Counted from the first letter of the stretch, positions 52,039-61,787 are shown. The stretch is DNA of 64,000 nucleotides from JAFGBI01 sp964454025 (GCA_964454025.1 CAYVRP010000014.1:1-64000); one strand, 5' to 3'. Notes: generated by a model from the letters alone, not told the origin. Program-made: numbers and translations.

Positions 52039-53094
52039 TCACTCCTCCGGGGGGATCCCATGACTCATCGTCGCTGGGGGCCAGTGCCCGTAGGCCTGCT
52101 CGAAGAGCTGGCTCAGGACGCCGTCGGCGACCCCGAGCTTGGGCACGACCATCGTCTTGACGTCCGCCCATTTCATCACCTGGTAGTAGACTCTCCCAGC
52201 GGGCACGATCACGTCGGCCCGGTCGGGCTTGAGCCCGTAGGTGCGCATCCGATCCTCGATGCTCAACGGTTCGAGTGCCTGGACGACGTCGCGAACGCGG
52301 CGGCGCCCGAGCGTGGCGCCCGGGGTGCCGACCGCGAGGTCGTAGATCTTCGAGATGTTGCCCCCGGTGCCGATCGCCTCCGTGGGGCGAGCCCGGGGCG
52401 GGAGCGCCTCGACCCACCGGCGCATCCGCGTCCACTCGGCCTCTTGAAGCTGTCCGCTGAGCAGGCGCACCGCGCCGATGCGGAAGGAGTCGCTGCGCTC
52501 GACCCGGCCCGCCGAAAGCAGCGTCAGCTCGGTGGAGCCGCCGCCGACGTCGATGTAGAGGTAGTCCTTGTCTGGCGACAGCCCCGACTCGAGGTGGGTG
52601 GCGAAGATCGTGCGTGCTTCCTCCGCCCCGGATACGATCTCGAGCCGAATGCCGGTTTCGCTCCACACGCGATCGGCCGCCTCGGCCCCGTTGTCGGCCT
52701 CGCGGAGGGCGGAGGTCGCGCAGGCGCGCAGCTTGTGGGGGCGGAAGAAGCCGATCAGATGCCGGAAGGCGTGGAAGATCGTCACGAGCTGCTCGATCTT
52801 CGGCGCGGGCAGGCGGCCGGACGTGAACACGTCGGCCCCGAGCCGCAGCGGGACCCGGTAGCTCGCCTCCCGCTGTAGAAACCGCGCGCCCTGACCGATC
52901 GCGCGCGCGACGACCAGGCGCACCGCGTTGGATCCCACGTCGCAGGCCGCGAGGCGGAGCTCCTCAGCCAGGGCCGCCTCCCCCAGGGCGAGCGGGGTGG
53001 GGTGTCGCCGCGCGCGACCAACCTTCCCCGTGCCGAGCCGGTGCCCGAGCCGCGCCCTCGCGCCGCGGCGGCGTCGAGGGGCACGGAGATCCAC
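52039..53094 (-). CDS. Ppx/GppA family exopolyphosphatase
   Basis: Up to 351 aa. Members hydrolyse polyphosphate or pppGpp and belong to the ASKHA fold with the Hsp70/actin ATPases. The phosphate-1 motif is AACDVGSNAVRLVVAR and the phosphate-2 motif is YIDVGGGSTELTLL, followed by AIGTGGNISK. The first about 45 residues (GTG 53094) are Arg/Gly-rich and not conserved. The true start may be the CTG codon next to GGGGGAGG just before AEELRLAACDVG. Whether it prefers polyphosphate or pppGpp cannot be told. It may be co-transcribed with trxC. Confidence 0.85.
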   Translation of the reverse strand: MDLRAPRRRRGARARLGHRLGTGKVGRARRHPTPLALGEAALAEELRLAACDVGSNAVRLVVARAIGQGARFLQREASYRVPLRLGADVFTSGRLPAPKIEQLVTIFHAFRHLIGFFRPHKLRACATSALREADNGAEAADRVWSETGIRLEIVSGAEEARTIFATHLESGLSPDKDYLYIDVGGGSTELTLLSAGRVERSDSFRIGAVRLLSGQLQEAEWTRMRRWVEALPPRARPTEAIGTGGNISKIYDLAVGTPGATLGRRRVRDVVQALEPLSIEDRMRTYGLKPDRADVIVPAGRVYYQVMKWADVKTMVVPKLGVADGVLSQLFEQAYGHWPPATMSHGIPPEE

Positions 53095-53343
53095 TCACGG
53101 AGAGCTCAGCGTACGGCATTCGCGGCGGAGCAGCGGCGCTGGCGGTCGAGCCCGCGAGGCTACACGCTCGTGGACCGAGCTCGACCGGGGCTTGCCCCCG
53201 GAGTCTAGCACCCACCCGGCGCCGGAGTTGCCTGGCTCGAGCCGGGATCCGCGGCGACCGGGTGAGGCTCTCGTGTCAACTCCGTGGCGCAGGCGCCGTG
53301 CGCCCGCGCGGGGGCGTCTTCCGCCTTCGCCTTCGAGCCCGGC

Positions 53344-54405
53344 TCACAGAATCCGGGGTGTGACGTCGTGAAGCTCGAGCTCCAGGTAGAGCCGGCCGTC
53401 GACGTCGGTGTGATGGAGGACCCGGCCGGAGGCCAGGACCGTGCTCCCCTCGCCGAAGGCGTAGCCCCACTCGGCCTCCCAGTCGTACTCCTCTCCGACC
53501 CAGCCGCCGTTCACGACCAGGACGTACTCGAGCGCGGGATCCGTCGTGCTCGTCACCACGGCGACCATGCCGGGCAAGCAAGGATCGGTGGTGCAGGGGT
53601 TCGGGGCGAAATGCAGCGTGCCCGGGACGCTCTCGGCCACCTGCGGCCAGCAGAGGCCGTCGCGCATGCAGGTCTGGCTCTCCGCGCAGTCGTGCGAGCC
53701 CGGGCACTCGGAAACCGCGCAGGGGGCGACGCCGTTCTCGCAGACGAAACCGGTGAGGCAGCCGTTCGCGTCGTGCAGCTCGTCGCCGCCGCACCAGTTG
53801 CAGGCTGGCACCATCGGGCAGCTCGCCCCGCCCTCGCCGCCCGACCCGCCCGAGGGGCCGCCGCTACCGCCCAAGGCGACACCGCCCTCGCCGGCCACGG
53901 AGCTCCCCGCGCCGCCCCCGAGCCCGCCGTCACCGCCCGCTCCGCTCGCGCCGCCCGTCAGGTCGCTTCCGCCGGAGCTCGGACCCTGACCGCCCGCGCC
54001 GCCCGGCGCACCCCCGGACCCGCCGCCTCCCCCGCTGCTCGACGATCCGCCGCTGCTGGAGGAACCACCGCCACCCGAGGACCCGCCGCTGCCGGAGGAC
54101 CCGCCGCTGCCGCCGGACGCACCGCTGCCGGAGGATCCGCCGCCGGACCCGCCCGTCTCGGCCCCCGCGCCGCCGGTCGTCGGCATCCCGCCGCCTCCGC
54201 TGTCGCTTCCGGCCCCTTCGTCTCCGCCCGATCCGGGACCGCCGCCGTTCTGGGTGGCGCCACCGGTCGGGTCGTTCTCCCTCCCGCCCGTAGCGTTGCC
54301 GCCAGCGCCGGGGCGTTCCGACCCCACGTCGTTGCCGTTGTCGCCGCACGCGGTGACGGCGAGGGAGCCCAGGAGCAAGAGGCCCATCCAGCTGCGCATG
54401 GTCAT
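53344..54405 (-). CDS. Gly/Ser-rich lipoprotein with Cys-rich C-terminal domain
   Basis: 353 aa. ATG 54405 (or ATG 54399) opens a lipoprotein signal (LLLLGSLAVTAC). Residues about 25-200 are a repetitive Gly/Ser spacer (SSGSGGSSGGGGSSSSGGS-like). The last about 150 residues contain many Cys (CNWCGGDEL, CLTGFVC, CPGSHDC, CMRDGLCW) and a strand-rich tail (GRLYLELELHDVTPRIL). No family is recognised. The Gly/Ser spacer would hold the folded domain away from the membrane. It is divergent from the 1051-aa phosphoesterase gene across a 610-bp gap. Confidence 0.7.
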   Translation of the reverse strand: MTMRSWMGLLLLGSLAVTACGDNGNDVGSERPGAGGNATGGRENDPTGGATQNGGGPGSGGDEGAGSDSGGGGMPTTGGAGAETGGSGGGSSGSGASGGSGGSSGSGGSSGGGGSSSSGGSSSSGGGGGSGGAPGGAGGQGPSSGGSDLTGGASGAGGDGGLGGGAGSSVAGEGGVALGGSGGPSGGSGGEGGASCPMVPACNWCGGDELHDANGCLTGFVCENGVAPCAVSECPGSHDCAESQTCMRDGLCWPQVAESVPGTLHFAPNPCTTDPCLPGMVAVVTSTTDPALEYVLVVNGGWVGEEYDWEAEWGYAFGEGSTVLASGRVLHHTDVDGRLYLELELHDVTPRIL

Positions 54406-54683
54406 GACCGACCCAGTAACCGTCGACGCGAAATGGGGTCACGCCGGGTTGCCGAGGGGCTCGGGACCACGCGCCCCGCGCGGAGCCCTCCGCGTCGCCC
54501 CCTTCGGCGCCGTCCCCGGGACCGCCGGCGCCACGAGGAGCAGCGAGAGCGCGAGGCGCCGCGTCGCCAGGGTGTCTCGGCGAGCCCTCGCCCAGCTCCT
54601 CCCCACCCCCGCGCGCGCCCGCCCGCTGCCAGTACTCGAGTCGAAAGAGCGCCGAGACTCACCCCTGAGGGTGACTCACGGCG

Positions 54684-54707
54684 CACACCAGGCTTCCACC
54701 TGGTGTG
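54684..54707. repeat. Inverted repeat in the gene-free region 54406-55015
   Basis: CACACCAGG (54684-54692), CTTCCA, CCTGGTGTG (54699-54707): nine perfect pairs. A smaller CACCC/GGGTG dyad lies just before it (54660-54673). The 610-bp region has no supportable gene. These could be an operator, a hairpin in an RNA leader, or a terminator for the lipoprotein on the other side. Confidence 0.5.
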
Positions 54708-55015
54708 TCGGTTCGGCACCCGGGCCTCGTCGAGCACCTCCGCCCCACGGCGCGGCAAGTGGTCGTCGACCCCGAGGCCCTTCGTGCGGCCGTGATCTCG
54801 GGGAGTTGACGCGATGGCGCGCCGGTCCGGGTGCGCCGAGCGCCGTGGTCCTCCTGCGACGCCGCGACGGCAAGCCGCGACTCGGAAACGGGGCCTGACG
54901 CTGCGAGGGGGGCTTGTCAGCCCCGAAGGGCAGGTGTAACCCGGGCAAGGTTCGGGCAAGGGAGCCCGTGAGGGGTGTGCGCCGAGCGCCCGCGGACGGG
55001 CCAAGGGAGGGTGTG

Positions 55016-58000
55016 ATGACGACGCCGCGACGGTCCTCTCGCTGGGGGACGCCCCTTTTACTCGCGCTGGCAGCCTGCTCGTCCGAGAGGGACCCGACCC
55101 CGGTGGGTGTGGTCGAGCAGGAGCTCACCACCTCGACCACCGTGTCCTTCCAGGACGGCATCGACGGCTATTCGGGTACGACGGACGCGGTCCTGTCCCA
55201 GAACCGCCCCACCACCAACTACGGGAGCGCGACGTCGCTCTCCGTCGACGGTGACGATCCGACCTTCACGGGTCGAGATCTCTCCGCCGTGCTGCGCTGG
55301 GACGTTTCGAGCATCCCGCCGACCGCCGTCGTCACCAGCGCCACGCTCACCGTCTACGTAACGGACGCCATCGCCACGGGCTACCCCATCTATGGACTGA
55401 ACAAGCTGTTCACGGAGTCCCAGACCACCTGGAACCTGCAACGCACGGGGGTCGCCTGGACCGCCGCGGGTGCGCAGGCGGCCGCCGACCGCGACAGCAC
55501 CCCGCTCGCCACGCTGACCGCCCCCGCCAAGGGCACACGGACCGTGAGCCTCAACGCCGCCGGGCTCGCCGAGGTCCAGGCCTGGATCACCGACCCGGCG
55601 AGCAACTTCGGCGTCATCGTCGCGAGCACCTCCATCACCGACAAGCTCGTCTTCGCCTCGCGCGAGGCGTCGACGGTCAGTCAGCGCCCGAAGCTCACCG
55701 TCACCTACGAGCTCACCACGGGCTGCGACTCGGCGGCCGACTGCGCCGATGGCGACGCCTGCACGGAGGACGCATGCGTCGGCGGCGAGTGCACGAGCTC
55801 TCCCCTCCCGGGCTGCTGCCGCACGAATGCTGACTGCGACGACGGCGACGCCTGCACCGCGGACGCCTGCACCGCGAACGCCTGCGGCCACGAACCCATC
55901 CCCGGTTGCTGCCTCGCGGATGGCGAGTGCGACGACGGCGACGTCTGCACCGCGGACGCATGCCTGGCGAACGCATGTCGCCACGGCGCCATCGCCGGCT
56001 GCTGCTACGCGGACGCGGAGTGCGACGACGAGAACGCCTGCACCGCGGACCTCTGCGCCGGGAACGCCTGCGACAACGCGGTCATCCCGGGCTGCTGCCT
56101 GGTGGACGCGGAGTGCGACGACGGGAACGCCTGCACCGCGGATCTGTGCGCGGAGCACGCTTGCGCTCACGCCGCCGTCGCGGGCTGCTGCCTGGTGGAC
56201 GCGGAGTGCGACGACGGGAACGCCTGCACCGTGGACCTGTGCGCGGAGCACGCCTGCGCGCACGCCGCCGTCGCGGGCTGCTGCCTCGTCGACGCCGACT
56301 GTGACGCCGCCGACGGCTGCACTCTTGGCGGCGCTTGCGTTGGCGGCGTCTGCGTCGGGGGTGAGCCCCGCGACTGTGACGACCGCGATCCGGACACGGT
56401 CGACAGCTGCCTCGATGGGCTCTGCCAGCATGCCAGGACCGTCGAGACGACCTGGACCTTCAGGAACGGCGAGAACGGCTACGACGGCATGATCGACGGC
56501 ATGATCGCCGGGGACAGCACCACCACCAACTACGGGCTCGCCACGGTGCTCACCGTGGACTCGAGCCCGGCGCGGGCCGCCCTGATGGCCTGGGATCTCT
56601 CCGCGATCCCCGCGGACGTGACGGTGATCAGCGCCGCGTTGAGCCTGTACGTCGGCGGCAGCTCGACCGCGTCGTCGGCCACGGCGAACCCGCTTTTTAC
56701 CGTCAATCGGCCCTGGGCGGAGCTGGAGGCTACCTGGCTGCTCGCGCAGACCGGCGTCCCTTGGGCGACGGCCGGGGCCAAGGGTACCGCGGATCGGGGG
56801 CAGGTGAGCCTGGGGACGACCCCGGTCAACGTCTCCGGCAGCGTCACCATCGCGCTCAACGCGGCCGGCGTCGCCCAGGTGCAGAGCTGGGTCGCCGACC
56901 CGGCGCAGAACTACGGCCTCATCATCGCCACCGCCAGCAACAGCGATGGCCTCTACTTCTACTCCAGCGAGGACGGCGACCTCGCTCATCGGCCGCTGCT
57001 CACCGTGACCGCCCTCACGACGACCGTCACCACCGACCCCGGGGGCGAAGGCGGCGCCGGCGGTTCGGGCGGTTCCGGTGGCGCCGGTGGCGCCGACGAA
57101 GGGCCGGGTGGGGCCGGCGGCGCCGGCGCGGGCGCGGGTGGTTCCGGTGGCGCCGGCGGCATCGACGGGGGTGCGGGGGGGACCGGTGGCGTGGTGGAAC
57201 CCGAGGCCTTCGGCTTCTTCGTCTTCTCCGATAGCCACGTCGAGGCCGCGAGCAGTCCCCCGTTCAGCGCGGCGCTCGCCCAGATGGAGGCGCTCGCCAA
57301 CGCCCCCGCCGCCCCGCCCACCATTGGCACCTTCAGCGTCGGCGATCACACCGAGACGGGCACCACCGCGCAGTGGAACTACCATCGGGCGCTGGTGAGC
57401 GGCTGGGTCGACGGTGCGGCGACGGCCTTCGGCGGCGATCCCCCGCGGTACCTCGGCGTGCCCGGCAACCACGACATCCTGGTGTCCTCCACCTGGCTCG
57501 CCGACTGGAACCTCACCTTCTCGGGCGCCCAGGGGCTCGGCGTCAACTCGAGCAGCGCCGGCGTGTACTACACGGTCGAGCACGGGAGCGCGCTCTTCGT
57601 GGTGCGCGACACCAACAAGGCCACGAGCAGCAGCACGGCGCACACGACCGATCCGCAGCTCCTCGATCTCGCGGCGACGCTCGCCGCCTCGTCGCACCCC
57701 TTCAAGTTCCTCTTCTACCACCGCCCCTTCTACTACTGTGGCGCCGGCGGCCTCACCACCACGCCCGCCGCGCTCCCGTACCTCGATCTCGCGGCGCGCC
57801 ACGACGTGGACGTGGTCTTCAACGGTCACAGCCACGTCTACAGCCGCACCTGCCGGATGAACGCCAGCCACGCCTGCACCGGGAGCCTCGACGGGACGGT
57901 GCAGATCGAGGTGGGCACGGTGGGCGCGAGCGACGCGCGGTTGCGCGCCCTGAACACCGCCACCCAGACCCGCTCCGGCTACGATTCGACGGGTACCTAC

Positions 58001-58171
58001 CGCACCTACAGCTATGCGTGCCAGGTCGGGAACGGGTACGAGGCCACGCTCGGCAGCTCACGCACCTTCGTCCACGTCGTCGTCGAGGGCTGCCGCGCGA
58101 CCTTGCGCACCTACGCCGTGGGCAACGCGACCCCGATCGACAGCCTGGTCATCGATCACTGCTCGGCGTAG
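55016..58171 (+). CDS. Lipoprotein: two DNRLRE domains, Cys repeats and a metallophosphoesterase domain
   Basis: 1051 aa. ATG 55016 follows GGGAGGGTGTG, a clear ribosome site; the lipoprotein signal is LLLALAACSS. Residues about 35-235 and about 477-665 are two DNRLRE-type beta-sandwich domains (e.g. FQDGIDGYSGTTDAVLSQNR; FRNGENGYDG). Between them are seven Cys modules of about 31 aa (ECDDGNACTADLCAEHAC). A Gly/Ala-rich linker leads to a calcineurin-like phosphoesterase (about 731-1051) with FSDSH, VGDHTE, GNHDI, FYHRP and GHSHVYSR, so the metal site looks complete. The substrate is unknown. Surface display of a phosphoesterase on repeats is the likely role. Confidence 0.85.
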   Translation: MTTPRRSSRWGTPLLLALAACSSERDPTPVGVVEQELTTSTTVSFQDGIDGYSGTTDAVLSQNRPTTNYGSATSLSVDGDDPTFTGRDLSAVLRWDVSSIPPTAVVTSATLTVYVTDAIATGYPIYGLNKLFTESQTTWNLQRTGVAWTAAGAQAAADRDSTPLATLTAPAKGTRTVSLNAAGLAEVQAWITDPASNFGVIVASTSITDKLVFASREASTVSQRPKLTVTYELTTGCDSAADCADGDACTEDACVGGECTSSPLPGCCRTNADCDDGDACTADACTANACGHEPIPGCCLADGECDDGDVCTADACLANACRHGAIAGCCYADAECDDENACTADLCAGNACDNAVIPGCCLVDAECDDGNACTADLCAEHACAHAAVAGCCLVDAECDDGNACTVDLCAEHACAHAAVAGCCLVDADCDAADGCTLGGACVGGVCVGGEPRDCDDRDPDTVDSCLDGLCQHARTVETTWTFRNGENGYDGMIDGMIAGDSTTTNYGLATVLTVDSSPARAALMAWDLSAIPADVTVISAALSLYVGGSSTASSATANPLFTVNRPWAELEATWLLAQTGVPWATAGAKGTADRGQVSLGTTPVNVSGSVTIALNAAGVAQVQSWVADPAQNYGLIIATASNSDGLYFYSSEDGDLAHRPLLTVTALTTTVTTDPGGEGGAGGSGGSGGAGGADEGPGGAGGAGAGAGGSGGAGGIDGGAGGTGGVVEPEAFGFFVFSDSHVEAASSPPFSAALAQMEALANAPAAPPTIGTFSVGDHTETGTTAQWNYHRALVSGWVDGAATAFGGDPPRYLGVPGNHDILVSSTWLADWNLTFSGAQGLGVNSSSAGVYYTVEHGSALFVVRDTNKATSSSTAHTTDPQLLDLAATLAASSHPFKFLFYHRPFYYCGAGGLTTTPAALPYLDLAARHDVDVVFNGHSHVYSRTCRMNASHACTGSLDGTVQIEVGTVGASDARLRALNTATQTRSGYDSTGTYRTYSYACQVGNGYEATLGSSRTFVHVVVEGCRATLRTYAVGNATPIDSLVIDHCSA
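55740..56320. repeat. 93-bp tandem repeats coding Cys-rich modules
   Basis: Seven modules with a period of about 93 bp; copies at 56099-56191 and 56192-56284 are nearly identical at DNA level, which points to recent duplication. Earlier copies have diverged. Confidence 0.85.
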
Positions 58172-58608
58172 CTCCACCGGCTCCGAGCCGCGGCGAGATC
58201 CGGCGCGTCATCGCTCCGCGATGAAGCTCCGAGTCCACGGCGGTCGCGGGGGAGCGTGCCGTGGGCGACGCGCTCGCCCCCGGCGACGTCCGTCAGGCGC
58301 TCGGCCATCGGGGTCGTTGACTCGTAGAACGAGAGCACACCGCCCTGCGTCAACGTCTCGCCGACCTCGCCCGGCACCACCACCCACCGGTCGAAGATCC
58401 GGCCGCTGCCGAGCTCGAGCGCCTGCTGGCGAGCGGTGTTGGAGTGGATGTCGGTGACGAGCGCCACGCCGCGCTCCGCGCGCCCCGGGACCTCGAAGTC
58501 GACCAGGCCCTGATGCGCGAGCATCCGGCCTAGGTTCGCCTTCACCTCGGCCCGGATCGTCGTGGGCAACCTGGCCACGACGCGCGGCAGCCCCTCGGGG
58601 AGCCGCAC
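58156..58608 (-). pseudogene. Remnant of a DUF3160-family gene (C-terminal fragment)
   Basis: About 150 residues resemble the end of DUF3160 proteins: FEVPGRAERGVALVTDIHSN, then GRIFDRWVVVPGE, a GGVLSFYES segment and ERLTDVAGG. Full-length members are several times longer, and no matching upstream part is seen on either strand, so the gene is truncated. The frame also overlaps the end of the phosphoesterase gene by 16 bp. The match to DUF3160 is by memory of the family pattern. Confidence 0.45.
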
Positions 58609-59113
58609 CGCCGTTCATGCCATCCTCGACCGTCCCCGGTTCGGCGTCCCCCCAGCCCGCGGACGACGGCGGGCGGACGGGGGGCCGGCGGGCGAGCGCC
58701 GCCGCGCGGCCGCACCTCGACGTCCCCGCCGTGCCGTGCAAGCGGGCGCCCGCGCCCGGAGCACTAGCGTATTCTCGCGGCGGGACGCCAAGCTCACCCC
58801 GGCGGGGACCCGGAGGAGCCGCGGGGGGAGCCCACGAACGAACGAGCACGAAGGAGAGCGACCGGAGGAGCCGCTACGGAAGGCTCGGTCGTCACCGCTC
58901 GGGCGGCGAGTCGGGGCGGGTCGCCCGGAGGCCCCTGACGGCCGACCGAGAGCCGCGGAGGTTGAAACGGACAGCTTTGGGCACCCACACCTCGACTCCA
59001 GATCCACGCCGATCGCAGCGACCGCGGCGGGTCCGAGCGGCGCCAAGCCCCCTGCGGGTCCGAGCGCTCGGAGTCGAGCCGCACCGGGCCTCGGTCGGCG
59101 TGGGGCCGCGCCT
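58609..59113. other. Gene-free stretch between the DUF3160 remnant and the regulator
   Basis: 505 bp with only GC-rich open frames of poor composition (Arg/Pro/Ser runs). No gene, tRNA or repeat could be supported. It may be decayed DNA from the missing part of the DUF3160 gene. Confidence 0.5.
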
Positions 59114-59482
59114 TCAGTCCTCGTCGCCGGCCTGGCTGCCGCGGGCCAGGGCCAGCAGCGATGACACGTCCTCGTGCCGTTCGAGCGCGTGTCGAAGCGG
59201 CATCCGCTCCTTCACCCGATAGCGGTTGCTGCGTCCCGCCCGCCGACGCTCGAGGTACCCCGCGGCTTCGAGGTCGGCGACGATCCGTTGCACGGCGCGC
59301 TCGGTGATCCCCACGCGCGCCGCGACGTCGCGCATCGTGACCGACGGCCACTTCGCGATGCACAGGAGCACGTGGGCGTGGTTGGTCAGGAAGGTCCAGC
59401 CCGGTCCGCCCGCCCGCGCGGTGTCCCGAGAGCGCCGCGCCCTGGTCGTCGATCTCTCGCGCGCGGCTCGGGATCCGCTCAT
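59114..59482 (-). CDS. Winged-helix transcriptional regulator (MarR-like)
   Basis: 122 aa. A basic N-terminus (about 28 residues) is followed by a winged helix: TFLTNHAHVLLCIAKWPSVT, the recognition region MRDVAARVGITERAVQRIVA, then DLEAAGYLERRRAGRSNRYR. This is the DNA-binding part of MarR-like regulators; there is little room for a ligand domain. ATG 59482 starts it. It is divergent from the DUF4914-like gene; the 355-bp gap contains an AT-rich inverted repeat (59723-59746) that is a candidate binding site. A role in controlling the neighbouring genes is inferred from position. Confidence 0.75.
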   Translation of the reverse strand: MSGSRAARERSTTRARRSRDTARAGGPGWTFLTNHAHVLLCIAKWPSVTMRDVAARVGITERAVQRIVADLEAAGYLERRRAGRSNRYRVKERMPLRHALERHEDVSSLLALARGSQAGDED

Positions 59483-59722
59483 ACTGCCGGCGCCCTCCGC
59501 CGACCGTCGCCGGCACGAGCCCGCCTACCGCCGATCCGCGGTGCCTCCGCGGCGCCGCGGGCCCGGGCGCACAGGGCTCGTGTCACGCCGGCGCCGCGCT
59601 CCGCCAGATACACCGACCATTCATCGCACCGACTGCTCATCATCGCAAGCCACCAGGCCCGGTGGAGGTCGCGGGGGAGCCAAGCGATCCAGAAACGCGT
59701 TGCGCCGATCAAGGATCCGGGT

Positions 59723-59746
59723 TACACGACAAATACTTCGTGTGTA
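59723..59746. promoter_or_regulatory. AT-rich inverted repeat, candidate operator
   Basis: ACACGA (59724-59729), 8-nt spacer caaatact, TCGTGT (59738-59743): six perfect pairs, in unusually AT-rich sequence for this genome, about 90 bp before the DUF4914-like gene. The rest of the 355-bp regulator/DUF4914 gap holds nothing else notable. Confidence 0.5.
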
Positions 59747-59837
59747 GCAGGGCGCTGCCGTGCGCCTCCGGCATTCGTCCGCGTGCTCGCGTGCGCTTCT
59801 CCGGGGCGTGCCACTGCCCCCCTGAGAGAGAAATCTG

Positions 59838-61748
59838 ATGCAGCCCCCGTCCGACGCCTGGCCCTCCTCGCCCGAGGCGCTGCTCCGGTCCTTGGTCCAG
59901 GTGCTCCCCGAGATCGGCGCGGCGGTGGCGAACGCACCGGAGGTCATCGTTCCCTCCGGTCGCGCGCACCTCGTCGAGCTGGCCCTCGGGGGGCGAGGGC
60001 GGGACCGGCACCGGGTGGTCTTCGACCTCCCCGACGGAACCTCGGTCGAGGAGGCCGAGGTGGTGCGGGCGCGCAACGGAGTGGCGGTCAACTACCCCGA
60101 TCCGTACATGCGCCGCCGCGATCCGGACTCGCTGGTGGTCGGCGACGACGGACCTACGGACCAGCCGCGCTTCAGCGACCGCTTCGGGGCTCCGTTCGCG
60201 GAGCTTCGGGCGGAGGTGCTGCGCTGGCTCGCCCGGCAGCCGCTGGTGGTCCTCCCGTTCTGGGTGGGGGGCGAGAACCTGCAGTTCTCGGCTGTGCTGG
60301 TCTGCCCGGCCATCGCGGCCTTCTTCGCGGCGGCGCTCGCGGACCTGCAGCGCCCGGTCTTCGATCCGGCCTCTGAGCGGGGCGACTGGCAGCCCCGCGC
60401 GGCCATCCTGGTGGCGCCGCCCTTCCGTCACACGCACTGCCTCGGCCGCCAGGTGGTCGTGCACAACCGCACTCCCGCCGTTCACGAGGTCTTCTCGCTC
60501 AACCTGTACCCTGGGCCGAGCGCGAAGAAGGGCGTGTACGGCGTTCTGCTCAACATCGGCGAGAACGAGGGGTGGCTCACGGTCCACGGATCGACGGTCC
60601 AGGTCGTCACCCCATACGACAACACGCTCACCATCCTGCACGAGGGCGCGAGCGGCGGTGGCAAGAGCGAGATGATCGAGTACGCCCACCGCGAGCCGGA
60701 TGGGCGCCTCCAGCTCGGGAGGAACCTCGTCACCGGCGAGGTGCGCATGATCGCCATCCCCCAGGCGTGCGCGCTCCGCCCGGTGACGGACGACATGGCG
60801 CTTTGCCACCCCGGGATGCAGGCGGGAAGCGACAAGCTCGTGGTCCGCGACGCCGAGGACGGCTGGTTCGTCCGGGTGAACCACATCCAGTCCTACGGGA
60901 CGGACCACGAGCTCGAGCGGGTCACCGTGAGCCCCTCCCGCCCGCTCGTCTTCCTCAACCTCTGGGCCGTGCCCGGTGCGACCTGCCTCATCTGGGAGCA
61001 CCAGGAGGACGCTCCCGGCCGCCGGTGCCCCAACCCGCGCGTCATCCTGCCGCGCGAGCTGGTGCCGAACGTCCTGAGCGGCGACGTCGAGGTGGACGTG
61101 CGAAGCTTTGGCGTCCGCGCGCCGCCCTGCACGGCCGAGGCCCCGAGCTACGGCATCCTCGGCATCTTCCACGTCCTGCCGGCGCCGCTCGCCTGGCTCT
61201 GGCGCCTGGTCGCTCCCCGGGGGCACGACAACCCCAGCATCGTCTCCGAGGAGGGGTTGCAGAGTGAAGGCGTCGGCTCCTTCTGGCCCTTCGCCACCGG
61301 CCGCCGGGTGGCGCTCGCGAACCTCCTGCTGCGTCAGATCCGGGAGAGCCCGAAGACGCGCTACGTCCTGATCCCCAACCAACACGTCGGGGCCTGGCAG
61401 GTGGGGTTCATGCCCCAGTGGCTCACGCGGGAGTTTCTGGCCCGTCGAGGGGGCGTCAAGTTCCGTCCCGATCAGCTCGTGGCGGCCCGCAGCCCCCTGC
61501 TCGGGTACTGCCCGACCTCGGTTCAGATCGAGGGGGTGCCGATCCCGCAATGGTTCCTCCGGGTAGAAACCCAGCCCGAGGTCGGGACGGAGGCCTATGA
61601 CCAGGGGGCGGAGGTGTTGGTCCGGTTCTTCCGCTCGGAGCTGGCGCAGCTCGGCGCCTCGGGCGACCTCGAGCCCCTGGGCCGTCGCATCATCACCTGG
61701 TGTCAGGACCGCGGGGGCGTGCAGGAGCTGGAGGGAATCACCGGCTGA
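59838..61748 (+). CDS. DUF4914-like PEPCK-fold ATPase
   Basis: 636 aa. ATG 59838 follows GAGAGAGAA. The Walker A-type loop HEGASGGGKSEM lies near residue 268 and is typical of the phosphoenolpyruvate carboxykinase/HPr-kinase fold. The layout (long N-terminal part, NEGWLTVHG, PYDNTLTILHE just before the loop, then GVGSFWPFATGRR and NQHVGAWQVGF) agrees with the uncharacterised DUF4914 family as I remember it. PEPCK activity itself is not claimed. Three other genes, a regulator, a kinase-like gene and a transporter, surround it; the kinase-like gene converges on it (39 bp apart). Confidence 0.75.
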   Translation: MQPPSDAWPSSPEALLRSLVQVLPEIGAAVANAPEVIVPSGRAHLVELALGGRGRDRHRVVFDLPDGTSVEEAEVVRARNGVAVNYPDPYMRRRDPDSLVVGDDGPTDQPRFSDRFGAPFAELRAEVLRWLARQPLVVLPFWVGGENLQFSAVLVCPAIAAFFAAALADLQRPVFDPASERGDWQPRAAILVAPPFRHTHCLGRQVVVHNRTPAVHEVFSLNLYPGPSAKKGVYGVLLNIGENEGWLTVHGSTVQVVTPYDNTLTILHEGASGGGKSEMIEYAHREPDGRLQLGRNLVTGEVRMIAIPQACALRPVTDDMALCHPGMQAGSDKLVVRDAEDGWFVRVNHIQSYGTDHELERVTVSPSRPLVFLNLWAVPGATCLIWEHQEDAPGRRCPNPRVILPRELVPNVLSGDVEVDVRSFGVRAPPCTAEAPSYGILGIFHVLPAPLAWLWRLVAPRGHDNPSIVSEEGLQSEGVGSFWPFATGRRVALANLLLRQIRESPKTRYVLIPNQHVGAWQVGFMPQWLTREFLARRGGVKFRPDQLVAARSPLLGYCPTSVQIEGVPIPQWFLRVETQPEVGTEAYDQGAEVLVRFFRSELAQLGASGDLEPLGRRIITWCQDRGGVQELEGITG

Positions 61749-61787
61749 CCGCGGCGACGGGGGCGCGAACGTCGCGGCAAGGGAGGT

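Noticed and set aside
55740..56320. Regular repeats that could be mistaken for a CRISPR array
   Set aside because: The period is 93 bp in one open frame and codes Cys modules; there are no unique spacers and no cas genes.
59838..61748. Phosphoenolpyruvate carboxykinase
   Set aside because: The P-loop resembles that fold but the metal and substrate motifs of PEPCK are not seen, and the layout fits DUF4914.
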